A DNA stretch of 64,000 nt. Origin: Stereum hirsutum FP-91666 SS1. Its lineage: Eukaryota; Basidiomycota; Agaricomycetes; Russulales; Stereaceae. This document shows positions 34,511 to 47,628 of this stretch, one piece after another. The first letter of the stretch is position 1. Each line of letters begins with the position of its first letter. Position numbers and translations under genes: made by a program. The stretch is from positions 287,676 to 351,675 of the forward strand of contig NW_006763135.1 in the NCBI RefSeq assembly GCF_000264905.1. The letters are read 5' to 3'. The notes under the pieces are model-generated. The model did not search any database. It saw only the letters and a program-made list of their open reading frames with translations, and was not told where the DNA came from.

Positions 34511-37500
34511 AGTGGGTTTCTTAATTGTAGCAACGGCAGGATCGATGAACCAACACTTGTCTTCTCTTTCTTCCCTTGGTCGGAGGATGGGCATGTTGTG
34601 GAACACTATGACGAGCTGTAGTTTTTTCTCACTGCTTGTAATTGCCTGCTGCTGATCTTCTGTGTGCTATGTCGCTGTTATCACAAAATGGTGGCTGTTG
34701 GGCGATTGTATTACTATCGTCATCCATCCCTGAATTCACATTTTTTTTATGTGCTTCAAGTCTGTTGGATCGGTTCATTGCTCTGGTAAAGCAGGAGATA
34801 CACGTAAGGGACGCGCCCCTGTGCCGTCGCTGTGACTGGAACTGACAGATTTTCCGAGGCAGTGATATGATGCATGGGGCGGAGTCGGATCGGAGTGGCG
34901 GAGTAGGTCGGGCAAATATCGGACAGGCGTCTCCGCCCCACCGGCAAATTCCGCCTCTGTTGAAAATCATTCTCTTGCAGCTCATGGTCTGCGCGGAGTA
35001 ACGGGTCACTTTAAAGAGGGGGGTTGACTGGTCGGCACATCTCTCGTAACTTGCTGTTTGCTAACGCGCCACTCTGGCCAGTCATCTCATCTTGGACAGC
35101 ACGCAATGAGATCTGTGGTAGGCTCACTGCCAACCGGCCATGGTCAGGAGTACACGCTACATCATTGTGCCCTCATACACAAAGCGGTCAGTGCGGATGG
35201 CCTCAAGAACTGGGTCAATGGCATCGCATGAGTGTCTTACCCACTACCACCCGGTTTACGATGACTTTCTGCGGGCATGGACGTGCACATATTCGAGCGA
35301 AACCTCATAAATAATCGTGATTGAATTATTGCAATTGGGACTGTGCAGCCTCCGGGGATCCTGATCCAAATTGACTATATCTTGGGGTGAGCCCACAGGT
35401 GCTGTGGGCAATGCATTCTGATCCGTGCTCATGGATCTAGACGCGTCATCTTATTGCTGGTGTGCATCCTTTCTAGTGTTACATGAGCACCTCGTTATGG
35501 GTGCTTCGTCTTACCTTGATGGATGGCATCTCCCATGCGAAGTGCTCGCGTTTGAGACCGTGGGTGTTACGTTGTAGGCCTCTGGCGGACCGTGTTTTAT
35601 TGAAGGCCCCATGGCCCTGCGCTTACGGACTTGATTCGGTTCCGGGTCAAAGCCCCCTATTTCGAGTTGTTGTCGTATGCGCCTTTCCCTTCACACTACA
35701 CGCACCTGTCGAGCGTCCTGATGCAGGACTAGCGTTGGCTAATCAGCAATATCGCACCTTTTCGACGTGGTGGTAGCGTGCCATCCTATCTTAGCCTAGG
35801 GGAGATAAAAGCGGTTATGGAAGTGTGGTCCGTTCGCCTCTATTGTCTTCGGTTCTTCCGCTTCTAAATGCTGAATAGCTCCGCAGGATATGGTAACCTC
35901 AGTTCATTGGATCGTACTGACTTTACTGACCCGCTGACCCTTGCTCGCTTCTGTAGGCCAACCGTGGACGCACCCCAAAAGCTTGATACCCACCACCAAT
36001 CGACAAAGCTTTTGGTCACTGTCTCTTGGTGAGCTGCTAATCTATTGAAATATCGAAATGACCAGGTACTCATATGTCGTATGTTGGTCATGTCGTTTGG
36101 GACTACAATATATGAACGGCCTTCCGCGGCCTGCTCCTCCGAGACATATGCACGCTGCAAACGATCAGACGCACATAGACGCGGCTTCGTGGTGCTATTA
36201 GCGGTAAGTTGGAGAGGCTGAGTACAATGGGTCCAGAATGGGTCCAGAGCATACGTCACCGTCTTTGTTTCGTTTCATCGTGTTGATACCGGGATGCACC
36301 TGTAACTCCCTGCAACGCGGTTTCTGTCTAATGCGAACAGTACGGTAGACGAGGCGAGGTTCTCCCTGCTGATGGAGGATTGTGGACGGGCATGTGCTCG
36401 GGGGGTTATGCTTACTCCTACTGTGCGTTGGTACATCTCCTGGGGCTGCGCTCTACCTGTAGTTTGAAGTGCGCTTCCTACGTCGGACCGGCTCTGTACC
36501 AGAACGTGCGGCCAACGCGGCTAGAACATCAAGGAGCTGCATCCTTTCCCTTTCATTCTACTACTCCTTCATGTGGCGCCAGTTTATCTCACGCATCGAG
36601 GGCCAATTGTGAAGGCCTTTGCAAAGGTCATCATATCCGAGGCCCTTCTTTCATTCGAGATGCATCCTCAAATTCGACCTCCGACGTGGCCCTGTTCATC
36701 GCATATCACTCCCTCCCGAAGACATGAAGCATACACTTAAGGTTAGCAGCTCTTCAGTTCTGACACTTTGGCGCGAACCCATCGATTGTGATCAACTGCT
36801 CATAAATTTATCAAGATAGGTGTGCAAAGTGCTGTTTTGAGTTCAACAACAATCGGCCGAGCACCGCGTCGATGGCCATTGAATGGAGGTAGACTGGACT
36901 AAGCAAACGGCCTGTGTGCCATTGGCACACCAGAGGAACTAAATCGAGCTTTGATGCGCGGCTAGACGGACCGCAGACACCTCAAAAGCGCAATGCCGTG
37001 GCGTAAGGTGAGAAAGGCGGGTGATGTTCGTCCCATTTCTGTTTTACACTGACCCCCAGGCTCGCCGCGGGACGAGTACGGCGAGGACAGTCTTTCAGTA
37101 TGGCTCGTAATCTTGATCGTGAAAGATAGGTACTTTGATTCTACGCGCTACGTCAATGAGGAGAGGGAGACATCCAAGTTCCTCTTCGGCCTAGAAAACG
37201 CTCTTCAGTCTTCCCCGCTCACCCTTCTCCATCTTTACCGTCTTTATTCTCTGCGAGCAGCTGGACAGTCAGATGTCCACAGTTAGACCATCTTCCCCAA
37301 AGTTGCTCTGACATGTCTCAATGGATAGCTCGCAATATAACGACTTGTCTGTAGTGACTCACATATATCCCATTCTAGATGTTTCATAAACTACGGACTT
37401 CACGATACATGCGTTCCTCGAGTCTGGACCACTGTGAAATGTTCGCCTACGGGGATATTCCTATTTGATCCCTGAGCGAACCACTGAGGGCAAGGCTCTC

Positions 37501-40500
37501 TTCACAACGTACTACTAAGCGCTACGATCGATTAATCCGCACTACCAGCCTCTAGCTGCTATTTCTGTGGCAAGTTTTCTTCCCCGCCTCGGACACGCGC
37601 AATGCACCGGGAGCATTCAATCGAGATCAGCTTTTTCAGATAGTCCGTGAGTACACACGTCAAAGCTGAATGCCGACTGTTCGCGAAGCCGTTCAGAAGT
37701 AGCTGAAATTGGTGGGACTTGCGTCGGACCAGGGGTGTGGTCATGTGATTCTGGCATGTGGAATTCCGATACCCTTCATGAAGTTCGCCGCTTTTTCACA
37801 CACCGCGATCTTCTTTAGGACATCGCTCGGCCTTCTTACAATGCTCCCTACCCATGCGGATCACGTTCACCTATGTAGGACACGAGACCGTCCTTCAGTC
37901 TCTATGGTGTCCTCTTTTCGTCTTCCGCCGGGACTCCGAGGCCCATTGAGCATGAGGTCAAGTAGTTCAATTCCGGGCTCGCTATACCTGCATTGACCCG
38001 GGTCCAAAACGACTTTCTTTGAAGCTAACATTGCTCACCATTCCTATTCCGGGGTGGCTCAATTTTTGTGCCCACGGCGAAGTTCTTCTGTCGTCGAAAT
38101 ATCATCGCACTCTAATACATAGGTTCTAATAAGTGAGTGCTATCTTCAAGATTCCGTTGGATGACTTGTGTGCCTGGACTGGTTTCATATTTCCTGGATT
38201 ATTACCCTTCAATGCGTTCAGAGGAGTACACTATCTGATGATCTTACCGAAATAGATTGAGGCCTTGGCTAATCGATAGACCCCGTGAAGTGTGGACTCA
38301 TGTTTTTCTCTTTTGGCAGCCGCCCGTCCGGTACCACCTTTTTGGACTTCAGTCCGTGGATATCCCTGCGCATATCGTGTGTTTTGATCAGCAACTTTGA
38401 CTCCGGAAGAAGAATGACGGCGATTACACGATTGGTCGACTGAGGTAGCCCCGCTCCCACAGGGTTCACATCCGACACTCGCAGAAGTATAAAGCTCGCC
38501 TTCCATGTCAAGGTGAAAGAGCAACGGCCTGTCTCAGTCCACTACGCTGTACGTCCCTCAAGTGCACTTCAATAAATTCAAATAATACTGATTCCCCAAC
38601 TTCATACTCTAGCATTTTCTTTCCGCACCCATCTTCGCTTGGTCGTCGTTCCATACGCTTCTTGTGAGGTTGAACGGGGAGATCACCATTGGTCCGCTCT
38701 CTTCCTTTTAGTGCACTCTGGTTATATACTAATTGTTGCTTTATATAATAGGCTGGAATCCGTAGACGACCTCTCCACTCAGCCTATCAAGAAGCGGGAT
38801 GCGAGCAGCCGCGGATGAACATCCCAGGTGGGCGATCTTCTTTTGTGTCGTCGCTGCTTGCAATTTTCTTCCATTTTGCTCTATACGAGACTGATACTAT
38901 ATGATTAACAATTAGACGGGTCTCCACGGACAGTACCTTGTCAGTATCCGTGGATCCGGTTTCTTCCCCACGTTTGCACGCATGTACAAATGGATCTTCA
39001 GTTATGCACATCATTCCTTCTCAATTGAGCCCATATGAGACTGTGACATTGTAAGCACGGACACCGGAAGCCTAATATCGACTGCGTCCATCAATGGATA
39101 AACTATGGTATTTTCTATGTCGGGCTAGCCTATATTTCCTTCCTCTCTTCCCTTATCTCAGATCTGTGCACTCGCAATTGTGCAGCCTTGCCACTGGGCC
39201 CGGCGCGCTGAAGAGTCAGAACATTGTACCTTTATCCATGCGCTATCTCACTTTGATGGACGTGGCTGACGAACTCTCAACCTACGCATGGAAGGCGCAG
39301 TTTTCTATCGATCTCGACAATATAACGCGAAACCATGCGGGTCGCAGGTGCCACATGTACATACTTCGATCCTACGCCACTCGGCATCTGCCCTCCATAA
39401 CACCCCTAACCCTACACCGCCGGGCGTGCTAATCCTCGGCACGGCCCCCATCCGAAATACCCCGGGATAGGGACGCTGCGACCATGTGCGATCCCGGCAC
39501 CGATACCATAACGAGGATTTTCGAAATTGATGTTCCAGGCTTGTCCGGCAGCCCGTGCAACAGGGCTTTTCGAAAAGGTTGTCCCAAGGTTGCAACGTCC
39601 TCCCCTCTACGTATCCGCTTAGTCAGCCGCTCCCTACCGCCTTCAGAAAGCTCTGACGACTGCATATGCCCAAGTCGCGTTCTCCTTGGGTAGCTCATCC
39701 TTCCCCGCCTCATTGAGTGTCATATACCACTCATGTAAGTACTATCCATTTAGTAGATACCTGCTACGTATTTATTTCGACCATCTGTCCCTCCAGTCCG
39801 TCTTCTATACCCTTGGAAAAAACCGCAGCGGATGAACGTATTCAAGGTGTCTCGCTAGTTGTGTACGCCTCTATGGTCTAGTGGTTTCGCTATAGGTTTG
39901 TTCTGTGCCCGACCGTGGTTTTAGGCCGCGTGTTCAATTCTTGCCGCGGGCAACCAGCATTTTGGGTGTTTGGCGGCTTGGCGGGAACCCTCGCAGTGCC
40001 CCATGGACAACCTTGGTACAACCTTGGCCGGCAACATCGGATCAGGGTCCGTCCGAAAAACCCCGGAACAGTATCGTGTCTGGCCTGTGACAACGTGCCG
40101 CCCGGCCGACCCTGTTACAAGGCTTCCGCCCTCCGGCGGTGTAAGACCGGGTCCCGGAATGTTGACCTTGTATCCGAAGCTTGGCCGCGTCTTGTCGTTC
40201 TGCCCACCGCAACTCACCCTTAGCTTTCGAATTCACGCTCTCCTGGATTGTATTTAGCAAGGGAAATCTATAGCTTGTACATCGGATCGACCACGATATC
40301 CGTCTTCTCTCCCACGTACTTCTATACTCTTTCTGTTTCGGTGTCGTGTTTGTGTCGATATTCCGCCAGTGCTTCGCCCGGCGTATCCGCCAGTCTTACC
40401 GCTGAGTAGTTCTGTTTTTGAAGTCCTCAGTCTTACCTGCATAGCTTTGAATTTTGTGCTCGAGATGTATTTCTTCGCAGTCTGTATCAAAGCCATTTCT

Positions 40501-41027
40501 TGTCCTGACGATCATCCGAGTTTTCCAGTCTTCCATCCATTTCAGAGCACCGAGGGCGAACCCCACGCCGCACAAGCTGTAACCTGCGCCACATCCCCGG
40601 CAAATACATACCCTCGAGCTCACTTCGTCGACAAGAGCACTTCGAAGAACCACTTCGGGATGTAGAAAGGGAGTTACAAGGAAGATGAAAGAACGCGTGA
40701 ATGTATGATGCTCTATGAACCTATGATGAACCAGCCTATGTCCGAGAAGAGTAGAAGACGAGTAATCGACAGCCCAGGAAGAGAGAAAAAGTATGATAAA
40801 AATATTGTACTGAGCTACGTGGGTGAGCGAGGCGCGAAATTCGGGACACTGATGAGGGGAACGTGGAAGTAGAAGTACAGATATGCTATTGATTGAAATG
40901 CTGGAAACCCGAACGGTTGGATGTTGAGTATTACCACGGTGAAAAGATGCAGTTCTATGGTGTACGACGTGCGTGAAAATGACTTGAGAACATGAAAAGA
41001 GACAAGCCAGGTAGAGAACATGTTCGT
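34511..41027. other. 6.5 kb without a recognisable gene
   Basis: The stretch from the zinc-knuckle gene to the CorA gene has only short frames interrupted on both strands. No conserved domain, LTR pair or transposase motif was spotted by eye. The SINE-like module near 39.87-40.26 kb is the only structured element identified. The DNA may be decayed repeat material. Confidence 0.35.
39866..40257 (+). repeat. candidate tRNA-derived SINE
   Basis: The 5' part carries a perfect match to an RNA polymerase III A box (TGGTCTAGTGG, 39874-39884) and a near match to a B box (TGTTCAATTC, 39931-39940), in a tRNA-like order with a loosely tRNA-like fold. The acceptor stem does not pair well, so a functional tRNA is unlikely. 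About 300 bp of GC-rich unrelated sequence follow. A tRNA-like head plus unrelated body is the layout of a SINE. The 3' limit is a guess and no target duplication was found. Confidence 0.35.
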
Positions 41028-43640
41028 CTATTTGCCGACCATGAAACGATAGGTAGTGTATCCACCCACGATGGCGAAAGCCGCTAGGGCAGCGATGATG
41101 GACCCGAACCATGCATAACCAGTTGCAATGTCTTGCCCCGGAACGTGGACGTTCATACCCCAGAGACCTGCGCCACAGGATGGTCAGCCTCGCCGTCTCC
41201 ACCCCGAGGTTGTAATAGGATGTTTGGAAAGAAGGGATGCTCACCGGTGACCAAGTTCATGGGGATAAGTATCGTACCCAGGGCTGTTAATTTCGAAAGC
41301 ACATCGTTGATCTGGTTGTTCGCATCCGTCATCTCGATGGAGATTTGAGCAAGGTAATTGGAGTGAGACCGGGAGAGGATTTTTTCGTAGTGGTTCAAGT
41401 TTTGGGTCATGGTGATCAAATGGTCTTGGATGTCGGAGAGATAAAGACCCTGCGGGAAGACGAAAGCGAGTGTTCAGCACGAGAATAAAACGATACCAGC
41501 GGGGATGCGTACAATATCCGACGTAGGCGCAACTTTCCAGTTCTCGTTGCATCGCTTCGCGAGACCTTTGACAACATCGGCCTTATTGCCCATCAGTCGT
41601 AGCAGACCCATGACCTTCTTCCGACATGTGCCAATTCTGTTTAGGTGAAATCAGCATTCACCGCACGGAGAACCCACACAAAAGTAGTAGCAGAGATCTG
41701 GTACCACTCACCTTCTCAACATATCACTCTGCTCCGCCTCCTTCAAAATCAACACCAACTCATCAATACTATCGACCTCATACTCAATACTCTGAATCAA
41801 CGGCCCAAACGCATCCGTAATATCATCGATGAGCGCGTAACTGATCCAATCGCTCGTCACACTAATATAATCCTTCAACTGCTTAATCCGCCGCCTCACA
41901 TTCTGTGGATGTGGCGTAGGCCGGAAATGGAAGGAGAGGATACCCTCGCGGAAGACGATGATGTACATGTTGAGGGGCTCGAGGTAGGTCGGGCTGTAGG
42001 GATCTTGGTCGAAGGAGCGGAAACAGACGAGGTAATAGGTTCGGAAGAGCTCGATCTTTTCGCGGGCTTCTTCCATCTGGATATCTTCTGTTGTGAGAGG
42101 ATGGATGTTGAAGACCTACCAGATACCACGCCACATGCCACATGTTAGCGGTAATGTCAACCACCAAACAGAAAGTCAAGATTACCTGGCTGAGCATCTT
42201 CATCTCTTCGTCCGTCGGTGACAATACGTCTAACCACCAAGTATGAAGTTCTGGATCCCCAGCGCCACCGGGACCTCTATCATTCAACGCCGTCTTCGAA
42301 CTACCATTCCCATTCACCCCATTGATAAACGCAGGCGATGTCGACCCGCTCCCATGGCCTCCACCCGCATCGCTCCCCACTCCGGACGCGAGCCCACTCC
42401 CACCCGCCGCAGTAAACAGTTCCTCGAAAGTCTGCCCTTCCGCTGGTAACTCACTCAAGCTCCTCGCGTGTATTGTCGCCGATAGTAAATTCGAGTAAAA
42501 CGAGAATCGATACGGTCGGTCGTGGCCCAGTCCCAGTCCCGTACCCGGATCCGCGCCAGAAGCAGCCCCAGCACCTGTACCCGAAGCCGAGCCACCCGCG
42601 ACACCCGTACTTGCGCCCGCAGGTGGAGGTATCGGTATGCCCAAGGTATCCGGAATATTCTCATACGACGAGACTGCGCTGAGGATCGCTCCGCCGCTTC
42701 CTCCCTGAAAGAGATGTGGCGCTCTCGTGAACGAAGGTGGAGGAGCCCCAGCCGCACCTCCTTCAAATAAGGCCATCTTTCCGCCTAGCCGTCGTGGTGC
42801 ACTGTTACTCTGGCTGAGTTTGCGTTGTCGTGCAGGTCTGGGGAGTGGGATCTTGAAGTCGCCTGGCCCACTCGAAGCAGAAGCACCGTTGGCTTCGGCT
42901 GCAGCATCGCTCGTTGCTGGCACTGGGTTTCGTTGGCGTAGCGTTGGCGTATGCGCAGAACTCGTCAGCCCAAACTTCTCCTTCTCCTTGTGAGCGAAAT
43001 CCTCCATATGCTTGAAATGGAATGTCGACTGAGCCTGTACGAGCGGTGGCTGATACATCGGAAGGCCCGGGTCGGATCGTCGTGCTTGGTCCAGTGAGAC
43101 GAGGAGATCTGGTTCGTGACCTTGACTGAGGTGGGGCATCCGTAGATCTTCCGGTGTTGGTGTACGCTGGTAAACCTCCTCTCTGACTTCGTCGATCACG
43201 CTCGGAGGCCCAGCCCCTCTCGCCGCATCGAGCTCTTGTTCTTCTTGTTCCGAAAAAGCTGGGAATATTTCCGGTGACCTATCAGGCCCAACGAGATTTG
43301 TGTGGGAATGTGAGCTGGAATGTGGGTGCGGATGCGGATGGGAGAGTAGGTCTTCGCGGTCACGATCTCGGATTGCAAGTGGGGTAGTCGTAGGTGATGT
43401 GGAAACGTTGGATTCACGACGCGCGCGTTGTAGGTGCAGTGCCATGTCGACGTCAAGAGTTCGTTGGCGCTCGCGGACTTCGGGGTCTAGAGGGTTGAAG
43501 TTGCGACTGAGGGTGGGTGAATGCCGATGGTGTTCGTTTTCGGATCCTGAGGCATTTCGTAGGCGTGTTGGTGAGGTGTCGCGGTCGGAGGTATAAGACT
43601 TTGGCGAGGAGGAGAGGGTGGGTGTGAGTGGTGAGGACAT
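41028..43640 (-). CDS. CorA-type Mg2+ transporter, Alr1/Mnr2 family
   Basis: Five exons in phase give 775 residues: 43640-42186, 42115-41712, 41636-41513, 41449-41245, 41167-41028. The long N-terminal cytosolic part is rich in Ser, Pro, Arg and Gly, with HPHPHPHSSSHSH near residue 105 and Gly-rich spacers around 340-450. The CorA core begins HTWWLDVLSPTDEEM, then VFNIHPLTTEDIQ, followed by long coiled helices. The signature GMN is in GLWGMNVHVPG after the first membrane helix (LTALGTILIPMNLVTG), and a second helix (FGSIIAALAAFAIVGGYTTY) follows. The C-terminus is short (RFMVGK). The family forms pentameric Mg2+ channels; Mnr2 is vacuolar and Alr1 plasma-membrane in yeast. The large N-terminal extension fits either. 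Confidence 0.93.
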
Positions 43641-45576
43641 GACTATCTGCTAAGATGAAAGGCGCAGAAGTTGCATGTTAGCGTATAGCGCAGGCAGTTG
43701 TGACGTTGAATGCACAAATGGGGATTACTGTCGCATATCACCAAATACAGTAGCATCAGGGTACACGCGCACGACAGAAAGCATTGTCGCTGTTGATCGT
43801 GAGCGACAGGAATTGTATGCAAATCGTGGTGTCCTTTGCGGCGTATCGCGAGTATGATGGAACACTGTGTGGCGTGTAGCCATTCATCATACGGAACTAC
43901 TGTTTCAGGCCAAGCTAAGTAGGCCCAAAAAATAATCAAATTAAACTGCTGGACATCATGGAGCGTCTAAACAGCAAAATAGCGGCTGGTCTCCGGAAAC
44001 GATGCTCGGATAGACTCGCAGAGTGGTATTGGGCCACACGGAAGCCATGTGCACGGCAGCATTGAACACCTCGATCTGTACTCAGTAGAGCAGCGCCCTG
44101 CAAGTGAGTGAGCCATATGTTCCTCCGATAACGGCCTGCCTTGTCTACACTGCTCCATGTCCCCTTGAACCGCAACTCTAGTCAGCCATTACAGCCGACC
44201 TTGGACCACCGATCCGCCCGTCCTGCTCATTCCCCAACTCATCACATCCAGAGGGCATGGAAACCACAAAACTATAAACATTTGTAGAGGCCACTGTCGC
44301 TCTTGTGTCCCCAAAGAGTTCGTGTGTCCTACCCTGTGGACGCTCCACGCATTCTATCCCACAGCACTCCTTCTATTCTCCGATCTGTCATTCCGAAGAC
44401 CACGTACCTTTAACGACTAGACAGAAATCTTAGTATGTCCTTCAACCGATACGGCGGTGTCGACAGCGCTTGGTTAAGCACTTGAATGTTCGGTGTTTCA
44501 CCTCTGGTGGTCTGCGACTGCGTTGTCGTATCGCTGGCCTCGAACGAGCCGAAATTGGTAAAAATTTTCGTACTGATATCGGAAATTGTGAGCAACGACT
44601 TCTCTACGAAGAAGAGGTGGAATAAGTCGTACCTGCTCAAGAGGAAAATGAACTGTACGATGCTCGCCACCTTCGCCGACAAGAAATTTGGGTGGAAGAG
44701 CAGCAAGCGGAAGCGCATACAGATCCGGCCTTTCGGTTACGTCATCCGAATCCGGCCCGGACCACGCGAGCCATGTTCACTTCCAAGAAATGCGGTTTTT
44801 TTTGATTTTCATGACCACCATGATGCTGGACTCGTCCACACAACTTCGACCCCCACAACTCCCATCTTCGCTGAACTTTTTTTTCGCTTGTCTCGATGCT
44901 TACGCTCAAAGCTGTTCTGCGACTATCAGACTGAATCGTGATATAGCTCATATCTATGGTTTCTGTCGTGCGACACAAGTGGCCGAGTCACCGCTCCTCA
45001 CAGCTCCGAGTCATCCTGTTCATCAGGATCTCTCAGCTACTCCTGCGTACTTTTATGATACGCATGTAAACAGTCTTATACCAGGGGGAAGGTATGATAC
45101 CACTCGATCAACTAGCATTGATCAAGAATGTTAGCACAGTGGCCCGCGTCAGCATTCTCGTATCGCGACTTGAAGCGCTACAGCCTGCCAGTGGCCGTGG
45201 GTGCTTGCTTTCTGGCCCCAGGCTGGTTATACCGCATCTCCGGCACGGCTATAGATAATCTAGTCGTGGAATGATGCTGGTCGCTCTTGGGACTTGTTTT
45301 GGTCGTTCTTATGTTTTTAGGTGATCCTGTAAAATGTTGACTGATGCGCTCAGTGGCTTTGAAGCGTGAAATCATGATGCGCAATTATTCCTGGGAGTGC
45401 AAACATACACGAACTCCACATAACGATCTTTGATATTGCCTCCTTGCTGCTACATCATACACTCTGATGCCTCACCATCCGGTATTATCAGTTCAACGTC
45501 CGACGCCACGAAGGTTATAGCATCGCAGTATCATCAGGGGGGAAAAGGCCCACCCAACCTCCGAAGACTGCTCAGA
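43641..45576. other. intergenic, 1.9 kb
   Basis: No supported gene. A minus-strand ATG frame at 44718-44410 (102 codons, ending RFLSSR) is the most protein-like stretch but has no recognised domain. Confidence 0.3.
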
Positions 45577-47278
45577 ATGGCTCAGGACGGCTCGAACTCT
45601 GCAGTCCCTGGACAGACCCAGGATCCAACAGAACAGTGCTCGTATCTGCTCAGCAGTATCGTTGTACTGTGCATTGAAACAGGTCTGTACGGTGAGTCTA
45701 TAACTACACGGGGGTGAAAATATCAGAGCACTTATTCATACCACTCGTACTTGTAAGCCATCTCTATGGTCATCTTTGCTGTATCGACATACCTTCTCAG
45801 GTAATGTTGCAACACATAGATCAGTGAGTTGGAGTGGTCTTACAAAACGTCTTTGAAGTTTCACCGGCCATCGCTCCAAGCCTGGCTGCACGATGTGGCT
45901 AGCCACTGGGATTATGTTTGCTGTCTCTTCATCTCATTACGCCGTCACTTGGCTCACAACTATCACATCCAACAAAGTGAGTCAGTTCAGTTGCGCGCGG
46001 TTTACGTCGGTGTGCTAATGACGTGTATATCGACCCTACCTGCGAAGCTTTCATCGATCGAGGTATCTTCAAGTCAGTTGGGAACTGCTCTGCAATTCCT
46101 GCCTGTGATCAACGTCAGTCCCGGCCCTTGATTTGGCCGCCGTGGAAGATGATGACAATGATATTGCAGTATGTCTTCAGTGACCTGATTGTTCTCTGGA
46201 GAGCTTGGGTTCTGTGGGACCGTGATATCTCTCCGCGAGTCATGGGCTTCTTCGTTTTCATCTGGGCTGGCACGATGGGTAACGAGCTTCTGTCATCTCA
46301 AATATCATCCAGGAACTCACTCGCACACACCATCATAGTGACAGCGATAGCTTGTGCCGAAACGACCAATACAGACTCATTCGTCTCCGGGACAGGTCTT
46401 AGTGCTTTCGAAGATGGTAAAACAGGAACAAACAGGACGTACAGCCAGTGGTTCGTGTGGGGAATGTCATTATCGGCGAACGTGATGGGCACTGGGTTGA
46501 TCGGATTCAAAGCTTGGTATGTTACTCCTATATACCCACATGTCTCCCGTCAAAGTTGATATATTACTACGTTCCTTGCTTAAAGGCGACATAGATCATC
46601 AATCAGAGCATACTTTGAAGGAAGAGAAGGTCCGAGTAGAATTCAAGCCCTGCTGTATATCTTGACAGAGTCGGGTCTCATCTATTGTGGCGTATGGGTG
46701 GGCCACACTTTTTGTTCTATTTGCAGTCCACACTGAAACTCTTACCTCGAAAGGTTGTATACATAGCCAGCCAAGTGAATGCGCTCTATTTGCATAGAAG
46801 TACCTCTGGAGACGAAGACCCCGACCAGCCAGTCTTCATATTCGCCGCCGTGATGCCGGTAGTCCTCGTCCAGGTATCAGTGAGCGGCTCCTCTTTCGTC
46901 CTACCTATCAGTTCACATCTCAACAGAGATGTCCAGGGAATCTATCCTACGGCCATAGTTGTCCTCGTCGCTCTCCACAAAACCCTTCGGGACATGACAG
47001 CATCTCAACAGGATACACCTACACAGGCGTTAGAGTTTGCGATGCGAAACGTCCCATCATCAGTCGTCTCGCGAATGATCGGTTTAAGAACAAGACAGTC
47101 CATCCAGCCCTCCGCTGTTCATATCAGTTTCGATCAGGCCGGCAGTGGCGACTTCGAAAGTAGCGTTGGTCTCACTAGAACTTCGGATACTGCTGTACTG
47201 GACGGACATGCCATAGTCGGACAAATAGAAGACGAAGAGGCTATGGTCAGCGGTAGGTTCGACAGAGTAGAGAGATAA
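45577..47278 (+). CDS. multi-pass membrane protein (basidiomycete family), copy 1
   Basis: Starts MAQDGSNSAVPG. Exons 1-3 are 45577-45691, 45758-45800 and 45859-45976; later exon limits are approximate. The product has about seven hydrophobic segments: LLSSIVVLCIETGLYG, ISMVIFAVSTYLL, a GIMFAVSSSHYAVTW segment, LQFLPVINYVFSDLIVLWRAWVLW, VMGFFVFIWAG, a MSLSANVMGTGLIGFKAW segment and a LVQVS-containing segment near 46.87 kb. A cytosolic Ser/Thr-rich tail carries RQSIQPSAVHI and ends GRFDRVER. The gene at 62144-63926 has the same exon 1 phase, an identical 43 nt exon 2, the LWRAWVLW motif and the RQSIQPS tail motif, so the two are paralogues. Function unknown; the topology is like that of fungal seven-helix receptor-like proteins, which is inference. 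Confidence 0.7.
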
Positions 47279-47628
47279 CTCAACCGTGTGGGCGGACAAA
47301 TGTAATATATATAATGTGAGAAGGAGGCGTCCGCAAGTCGTGTGCTATAGATATTATCGTCATAGCACCCATTGGGGATGTTCTCCACAGGCGCCTACCG
47401 CCACACTCAAAAGTACCCACTGACGGTCATCATAGTCATTTCTAACGATCGCTGGGAATGATGTCGGAAGAGCGTGGCATTCGGTCAATACAAATGATAT
47501 AGTAGGCAGGCAGAGGTATTCTTAAGTAATTGTCCGAGACGTCCAATATCGGTACAACCAGGCGGATACAGGTGCATATAAGGAGTATAAATAGTCACGA
47601 GCGATGGTCAGAAGCTGCTGCACGCCGT
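47279..47628. other. convergent 3' region
   Basis: About 350 bp between the convergent membrane protein genes. Nothing else was seen. Confidence 0.35.

Noticed and set aside
39866..39950. Functional tRNA gene
   Set aside because: A and B boxes are present, but acceptor stem and T-stem pairing are poor.
40396..41244. 282-codon minus-strand frame 3' of the CorA gene
   Set aside because: No ATG-led domain, no homology by eye; it overlaps the CorA final exon in another frame and its 3' region.
42455..43596. Plus-strand frames opposite the CorA N-terminus
   Set aside because: Mirror images of a Ser/Gly/Arg-rich coding region without domains.
45895..45910. Apparent +1 frameshift in the membrane-protein gene (LHDVA against ATGIMFAV frame)
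   Set aside because: A normal 58 nt intron (45801-45858) puts the downstream ATGIMFAVSSSHYAVTW frame in phase with exon 2, so no frameshift is needed.
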